NCBI GenBank assembly: GCA_937864895.1
Contig: CALMDF010000200.1
Coordinates: 1-8,616, forward strand
Source: an uncultured Holophagales bacterium
Lineage (GTDB): Bacteria; Acidobacteriota; Thermoanaerobaculia; UBA5066
Direction: 5' to 3'
Length of the DNA: 8,616 bases
A program made the translations under genes and the position numbers. This document shows, in pieces, positions 5,401-8,616 of this stretch; position 1 is the first letter of the stretch, and each line of letters starts with the position of its first letter. Below the pieces are notes generated by a model, which made no database searches, was not told the origin of the DNA, and saw only the letters and a list, made by a program, of their open reading frames with translations.

Positions 5401-7111
5401 GGGGGGAGTGATCGAGGCCTTTCGAGGCGCCGGAGCGAGGACGGGGGCACGCGTCGAGCCGTGGCTCTCGCTCGCCCTCGTCCTCCTTTCGGCCTCTCTC
5501 GCGGTCCACCACCTCGCGGGAGATTCCGCGACCGCCGACGAGCCGGTGCACCTCGCCGCGTCGGTCGAGATCGTTCGCCAGGGGACGGGACGCTGGAACC
5601 CCGAGCACCCGCCCCTGGCCAAGGCGCTTGCCGGATTCGCCCTCGGCGGCCTCCCCCTGCGTCCCGCCGACGACCCTCTTCGGACGGCGGCCGGGCCCGC
5701 CCGCCTTCTCCGTTTCCTTTACGGAAACGAGACGCCGGCCTCGACGGTCCTTTTCCGGGCGCGCCTCCCGTTCGTCGCCCTCCTCGCCGCCCTCCTCCTC
5801 GCCGTCCGCGCCGAGGCCCGGCGCCGGTGGGGACCGTGGGCCGGCTGCGCGGCGCTCGCCTTCGCCGCGCTCGAGCCGACCCTCAACGCCCACGCGGGCG
5901 TCGTCCACACCGACGTCGCCGTGACGCTCTTCGTCGTCCTCTCCCTCGGGCCGCTCGCCCGCCTCGCGCGGCCCGAGGACCGCGGCGCCGCGCCCCTCCT
6001 GGGCCTCCTCTGGGGCCTTGCCTTCCTCTCGAAGTTCAGCGCGCCCCTCCTCGCCCTCTGCACGCTCCCCTTCCTCGGGGCCGAAGAGATGCCCGGCCGC
6101 GAGGACCTCCCTCGTCTCGCGAGGCGCCTCGCCGCCGCGGCGGGAATCGCCCTCCTCGTCACCCTCGCGGGCTTCGCCTGGGCCTACCGGAACCAGTCGC
6201 CGGAGGACCGCCACCTGCTCGGCGTCGACAGGCTCGAGGTGAAGGGCCGCTCCCCAGCCCTCGCCCGCGCGGCCCTCGAGGCCGGAGACTCCCTTCCGCC
6301 CCTCGGCAACCTCCTCACCGGGGCCCTCTCGGTCGTCCTGCAGAGCGACGTCGGGGCCGGTGTGAACTACTTCCTCGGGAGAGTCTCCCGCGAGGGCTCG
6401 CCCTGGTATTTCCCGTTCGCCCTCGCCGTGAAGGTCCCGCTCGGCCTCCTGCTGGGAATCGCCGCCGCCCCCGCCGCCCGGGAGGGGCGCCGGTTCGCCC
6501 TCGCCCTCCGCGCCACGGCCCTCCTGTTCCTCCTCCTTTCCGCCCGGACGACCTACAACATCGGCGTGAGGCACGCCCTCGCCCTCTTCCCGCTCGCCGC
6601 GATCGCCGCCGGGGCGGCCCTCGCGGGGAGACCCCCGCGGCTGCGCCGGCTCGCCGTTCTCGGCGGCCTCTTCGTGGCGGCCGTCGAGATCGCCACCGTC
6701 CACCCTCACGAGCTCTCGTTCTTCAACGCTCTCGCCGGCGGGCCCGAGGGGGGACGGCGGTTCTTCGTCGACAGCAACCTCGACTGGGGTCAGGACCTCC
6801 TCCGACTCAGGGAGGTCGCGCCGTCGCTGGCGCCGGGCGGCCTCCCCGCCGTCGTCTTCGGGGGCGACCTGCCCGCGCGCCACGCGCCCGTCCTGCGGCC
6901 GCCCCTGCCAGGCGAGGAAGACGTCCCCGGCACGATCCTCGCCCTCGGCGAAGCCCCCTTCGCCCTCGGCCCGGAGCTCCTCCGCTCGAAGGGCGCCGTC
7001 GGCGACGCCGACCGCCTCGAACGCCTCCGGGCCGCCCTCCGGGACCGCGGCACGCGGATCGGATCGATCGGCGGCTCCATCGGGATCTGGAGAATCGACA
7101 CCCCGCCTTAG
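5399..7111 (+). CDS. GT39/PMT-like polytopic membrane glycosyltransferase
   Basis: This 570-residue protein looks like a C-type glycosyltransferase that uses a polyprenyl-phosphate sugar donor. The first membrane helix (about 21-38) is followed by the loop motif TADEPVHL at 45-52; the DE pair is where the catalytic Asp of the GT39 family sits. HPPLAK at 70-75 and LEPTLNAHAGVVHTD at 158-172 are also family-like. Further hallmarks are SKFS (211-214), SPWYFPFALAVKVP (334-347), RHALALFP (391-398) and SNLDWGQDL (459-467). About ten membrane segments are apparent, followed by a soluble C-terminal region of about 110 residues. It probably transfers a sugar to a lipid, protein or glycan on the outer face of the inner membrane; the acceptor is unknown. 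The start is uncertain: ATG 5399 gives MGGVIEAF, GTG 5408 would remove three residues, and neither has a well-spaced Shine-Dalgarno. The stop (TAG) is 3 bases before a repeat-like element. Confidence 0.87.
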   Translation: MGGVIEAFRGAGARTGARVEPWLSLALVLLSASLAVHHLAGDSATADEPVHLAASVEIVRQGTGRWNPEHPPLAKALAGFALGGLPLRPADDPLRTAAGPARLLRFLYGNETPASTVLFRARLPFVALLAALLLAVRAEARRRWGPWAGCAALAFAALEPTLNAHAGVVHTDVAVTLFVVLSLGPLARLARPEDRGAAPLLGLLWGLAFLSKFSAPLLALCTLPFLGAEEMPGREDLPRLARRLAAAAGIALLVTLAGFAWAYRNQSPEDRHLLGVDRLEVKGRSPALARAALEAGDSLPPLGNLLTGALSVVLQSDVGAGVNYFLGRVSREGSPWYFPFALAVKVPLGLLLGIAAAPAAREGRRFALALRATALLFLLLSARTTYNIGVRHALALFPLAAIAAGAALAGRPPRLRRLAVLGGLFVAAVEIATVHPHELSFFNALAGGPEGGRRFFVDSNLDWGQDLLRLREVAPSLAPGGLPAVVFGGDLPARHAPVLRPPLPGEEDVPGTILALGEAPFALGPELLRSKGAVGDADRLERLRAALRDRGTRIGSIGGSIGIWRIDTPP

Positions 7112-7114
7112 AAT

Positions 7115-7143
7115 GGGGTCAGGTCTTGATTTTCTATTATAGG
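7115..7143 (+). repeat. Left copy of a 29-base REP-like inverted element flanking the efpL-like gene
   Basis: The element begins GGGGTCAGGTCTTG, continues with an AT-rich run (attttctattata) and ends AGG. It starts 3 bases after the glycosyltransferase stop. The right partner at 7820-7848 has the same outer 9 bases, the same overall length, a TATT near the same position and the same inner AGG end, in inverted orientation. The 9-mer alone is not informative (it also occurs by chance in coding DNA here), but the AT-rich interior contrasts sharply with its surroundings. From memory, GGGGTCAGGTCTTG-type motifs recur as dispersed repeats near Y1/REP-associated transposases; I cannot verify that here. 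Confidence 0.5.
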
Positions 7144-7167
7144 ATCTCGCCCCTCGCCCGGGGGGAC

Positions 7168-7183
7168 TCCGGGAATTCCCGGA
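7168..7183. repeat. 16-base perfect palindrome upstream of the efpL-like gene
   Basis: TCCGGGAATTCCCGGA is its own reverse complement. Its centre is about 63 bases before the efpL-like ATG, in the only leader region longer than 60 bases among the plus-strand genes. It could be a dimeric regulator site or part of an RNA hairpin; no T-run follows, so it is not a standard terminator. Confidence 0.45.
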
Positions 7184-7238
7184 TTGCGGTAAGGTCCGGC
7201 GCCCGGAGGCACGACAGCCGGGCCACGAAGAGGAACCC

Positions 7239-7814
7239 ATGGCAGCTCTCATCGAAGCGATCGACGTCAAGCGAAAGATGTTCTTCCAGCACGAGGACGC
7301 GCCCTACGCCTGCCTCGACGTCGCCATCTCCACACCCACGGCCCGGGGCGGCCAGACCCTGATCCGCATCAAGATGCGGAACCTCATCACCCGCGCGGTC
7401 TTCGACAAGACCTTCAAGGCGGGAGAGAAGTTCAAGGAACCCGACCTCGGAAAGGTCCAGGCGACCTACCTCTACTCCGACGGCGACGGCTTCCACTTCA
7501 TGGACCAGGAGAGCTTCGAAACGCTCACTCTCAGCCCGGAGATGGTCGGCGACAACCGTCAGCTGCTCGTCGAGAACACCGTCATCGGGCTCCTCAAGTT
7601 CAATGGGAACCCCATCGACCTCGAGCTCCCCGCTCACGTCGAGCTCACCGTGACCTACACGGAACCGGGCTTCAAGGGGGACACCTCGAGCGGCGGGGCC
7701 ACCAAGCCCGCCACCCTGGAGACCGGCCTCGAGATCCGCGTGCCCCTCTTCATCAAGGAAGGGGACCGGGTCAGGGTCCACACGGAGACGATGGAGTTCG
7801 CCGGCAGGGCCTGA
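7239..7814 (+). CDS. efpL: Elongation factor P-like protein of the YeiP/EfpL type
   Basis: This 191-residue protein has the full three-domain EF-P layout: N-terminal KOW-like domain (about 1-66), first OB domain (about 70-130, QATYLYSDGDGFHFMDQESFE) and C-terminal OB domain (about 133-189, with EPGFKGDTSSGGATKPATLETG at 142-163). EF-P binds between the P and E sites and relieves ribosomes stalled on polyproline and similar peptides. The domain I tip loop is STPTARGGQT (31-40), not the KPGKG-type loop of canonical EF-P. It matches the SPTARGA loop of E. coli YeiP/EfpL, placing Arg36 where YeiP has Arg33. The C-terminus FAGRA also resembles YeiP's MGRAD. This arginine-tipped loop acts without the lysyl or rhamnosyl modification used by other EF-Ps. 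The ATG at 7239 has AAGAGGA 4 bases before it. The coding sequence looks less GC-extreme than its neighbours, which could reflect high expression or a different origin. I assign the EfpL branch from the loop; a canonical EF-P elsewhere is not excluded. Confidence 0.9.
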   Translation: MAALIEAIDVKRKMFFQHEDAPYACLDVAISTPTARGGQTLIRIKMRNLITRAVFDKTFKAGEKFKEPDLGKVQATYLYSDGDGFHFMDQESFETLTLSPEMVGDNRQLLVENTVIGLLKFNGNPIDLELPAHVELTVTYTEPGFKGDTSSGGATKPATLETGLEIRVPLFIKEGDRVRVHTETMEFAGRA

Positions 7815-7819
7815 TTTCG

Positions 7820-7848
7820 CCTCAATACACGATTTCACGCCTGACCCC
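7820..7848 (-). repeat. Right copy of the 29-base REP-like inverted element
   Basis: On the minus strand it begins GGGGTCAGGCGTGAAATCG, then TGTATTG and AGG. It is the inverted partner of 7115-7143, starts 5 bases after the efpL-like stop and ends directly before the GTG at 7849. A small stem (ACACG at 7827-7831 with CGTGT at 7848-7852) straddles its outer end. Together the pair could act as element ends, as REP-type sequences, or pair in an RNA spanning the gene. Confidence 0.5.
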
Positions 7849-7874
7849 GTGTCCGGGGGCCTTCCGGGCGCCGT

Positions 7875-7884
7875 GGAGGAGGAG
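7875..7884 (+). promoter_or_regulatory. Strong ribosome binding site deciding the thioesterase start
   Basis: GGAGGAGGAG lies 6 bases before the GTG at 7891. The earlier in-frame GTGs at 7849 and 7873 have no such sequence, and the family N-terminus begins at 7891. Confidence 0.75.
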
Positions 7885-7890
7885 CCCACC

Positions 7891-8334
7891 GTGTACGAGA
7901 AGACGCTCTTCGCCGGCTGGGGCGACATGGACTTCAACGCCCACATGAGGAACACGGCGTTTCTCGACAAGTCGGGGGACGTCCGGATGATGTTCTTCTC
8001 GGACCGCGGCTTCCCGGCGGCCGAGTTCGCCCGCCTCGGGATCGGGCCGGTCGTCATGAAGGACGAGATCGAGTACTCCAGGGAGCTCGGCCTCCTCGAG
8101 GAGTTTCGCGTCACGCTCGCGACGGCGGGGCTGGCGGACGACGGCAGCCGCTTCCTTTTCAGGAACGAATTCCTCCGCCTCGACGGCACTCTGTGCGCCC
8201 GGGTCACGAGCGCCGGGGGGTGGCTCGATCTCGGCCGCAGGAAGCTCACCGTTCCGCCCGCGGCCCTTCTCGAGGCGCTCCGCTCGCTCCCCCGCACGGA
8301 CGGCTTCGAGGTCCTCCCCTCGAGCATCCGGTGA
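7891..8334 (+). CDS. Hot-dog-fold acyl-CoA thioesterase (4HBT / YbgC-FadM-like)
   Basis: This 147-residue protein begins with YEKTLFAGWGDMDFNAHMRNTAFLD (residues 2-26). That is the hallmark of 4-hydroxybenzoyl-CoA thioesterase-like enzymes: a strand, then W-G-D-M-D, with Asp12 or Asp14 near the active site, then N-x-H in place of the usual N-G-H, and the long central helix. FRVTLATAG (72-80), SRFLFRNEFLR (86-96) and ARVTSAGGWLDLGRRKLTVPP (103-123) supply the remaining strands of the hot-dog sheet. It likely hydrolyses an acyl-CoA or acyl-carrier thioester in the cytoplasm; chain length is unknown. The start is GTG at 7891, set by the strong GGAGGAGGAG; the frame is open back to 7849, right at the edge of the REP-like element. 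Its stop overlaps the next gene's GTG (GTGA), so the two are probably coupled. Confidence 0.85.
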   Translation: MYEKTLFAGWGDMDFNAHMRNTAFLDKSGDVRMMFFSDRGFPAAEFARLGIGPVVMKDEIEYSRELGLLEEFRVTLATAGLADDGSRFLFRNEFLRLDGTLCARVTSAGGWLDLGRRKLTVPPAALLEALRSLPRTDGFEVLPSSIR

Positions 8335-8616
8335 AGACGGTCGCCTACCTCGCCGGCCTGCTCCTCTCCGCGCCGCTCCTCGCCTTTGCGCTCGGCATCC
8401 TCGCCCTCGGGCACGTCATCGAGACCCGGAACGTCTTCACCATCCTCTACCACGCGGCGCTCGCGTTCGCGTGGGGTCTCCCCTTCGCCGTCCTCGGGTG
8501 CGTCGCGCTCCTCACCTGCGGGTTCTTCCCGCAGCCGCGGCTCGCAGCGTCGGGATTCATGGTCGCCCTGAACGTCGCGGCCGCGATCGTCGCCCTCGGC
8601 GCCGTCGGTCTCCCGC
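8331..8616 (+). CDS. Small membrane protein of unknown function, cut by the right edge
   Basis: An open frame starts with GTG at 8331, overlapping the thioesterase stop, and stays open to the window end (95 codons visible). The translation begins VKTVAYLAGLLLSAPLLAFA and shows three hydrophobic segments: about residues 4-25, 38-62 (FTILYHAALAFAWGLPFAVL and on) and 74-95 (MVALNVAAAIVALGAVGLP). There is a charged loop (GHVIETRN) between the first two and a short FFPQPR loop before the third. No family is recognised. The GTGA overlap matches the phosphatase-methyltransferase junction and supports translational coupling. No Shine-Dalgarno is seen, as expected for a coupled start. Confidence 0.65.
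   Translation, partial: MKTVAYLAGLLLSAPLLAFALGILALGHVIETRNVFTILYHAALAFAWGLPFAVLGCVALLTCGFFPQPRLAASGFMVALNVAAAIVALGAVGLP

Noticed and set aside
6786..6794. Another GGGGTCAGG inside the glycosyltransferase gene
   Set aside because: It encodes part of the conserved DWGQDL motif and has no repeat-like flank.
7144..7182. Rho-independent terminator after the glycosyltransferase gene
   Set aside because: There are short GC-rich complementary runs (CCCC and GGGG, and the palindrome) but no T-run follows, and the T-rich stretch lies upstream of them within the repeat.
5378..7270. 630-residue minus-strand open frame opposite the glycosyltransferase
   Set aside because: The translation is Glu/Gly/Arg-rich with no fold-like pattern, a usual shadow of GC-rich codon use. 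The plus strand carries the conserved GT39-like motifs.
7849..7890. Earlier GTG starts for the thioesterase at 7849 and 7873
   Set aside because: Neither has a ribosome binding site, the extra residues do not resemble the family N-terminus, and 7849 abuts the repeat element. GTG 7891 has GGAGGAGGAG at ideal spacing.
7137..8453. 438-residue minus-strand open frame opposite the efpL-like and thioesterase genes
   Set aside because: It runs antisense across two well-supported genes and both of their starts, and shows no recognisable domain.
8386..8571. 61-residue plus-strand Ser/Arg-rich open frame
   Set aside because: It overlaps the hydrophobic membrane-protein frame starting at 8331 and has the Ser/Arg composition of an out-of-frame shadow.

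Overview
The window is a very GC-rich, densely packed bacterial chromosomal segment, probably around 70% G+C judged by eye. Third codon positions are almost all G or C, and long open antisense frames run nearly everywhere as a consequence. It holds nine genes, two of them cut by the window edges. No rRNA, tRNA, CRISPR array or transposase gene is visible, and no stretch longer than about 130 bases lacks a gene. The gene mix (an ETNPPL-like class III aminotransferase, an AMMECR1 protein, a GT39-type glycosyltransferase, an EfpL-like elongation factor) and the base composition suggest an Acidobacteriota-like or other deep-branching, high-GC Gram-negative organism. That placement is inference; no marker gene settles it.

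Layout. (1) Positions 2-1519 (+): the C-terminal part of a PLP aminotransferase, probably a larger fusion protein that starts left of the window. It converges tail to tail, with an 89-base coding overlap, on (2) 1431-2786 (-), a MATE/MOP-fold membrane transporter reminiscent of ANKH. (3) A 63-base divergent gap leads to 2850-3410 (+), a dual-specificity/tyrosine phosphatase, coupled by a GTGA overlap to (4) 3407-4192 (+), a SpoU/TrmH-type RNA 2'-O-methyltransferase. This gene converges, with a 40-base overlap, on (5) a two-gene minus-strand operon: an alpha/beta hydrolase (5381-4728) followed by an AMMECR1-domain protein (4710-4153). (6) Divergent from the hydrolase across only 17 bases is a large GT39-like membrane glycosyltransferase (5399-7111, +). 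(7) The elongation factor P-like gene of the YeiP/EfpL type (7239-7814, +) follows. (8) Next is a hot-dog-fold acyl-CoA thioesterase (7891-8334, +), coupled by another GTGA overlap to (9) an unidentified membrane protein cut by the right edge (8331-8616, +).

The genes do not form one pathway. They look like a string of one- and two-gene units covering translation (EfpL, SpoU methylase), envelope and transport (GT39, MATE/ANKH-like), signalling or dephosphorylation (phosphatase) and small-molecule metabolism (aminotransferase, hydrolase, thioesterase).

The most unusual structure is around the efpL-like gene. The two gaps beside it carry an inverted pair of 29-base elements (7115-7143 and 7820-7848). 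They share the end GGGGTCAGG and an AT-rich interior quite unlike the surrounding DNA, and resemble REP-like or mobile-element ends. Other points of interest are the EfpL-type arginine-tipped loop in the translation factor, a 16-base perfect palindrome upstream of that gene, and three gene starts without a Shine-Dalgarno sequence but with a TAnnnT box just upstream, which suggests leaderless or near-leaderless transcripts.
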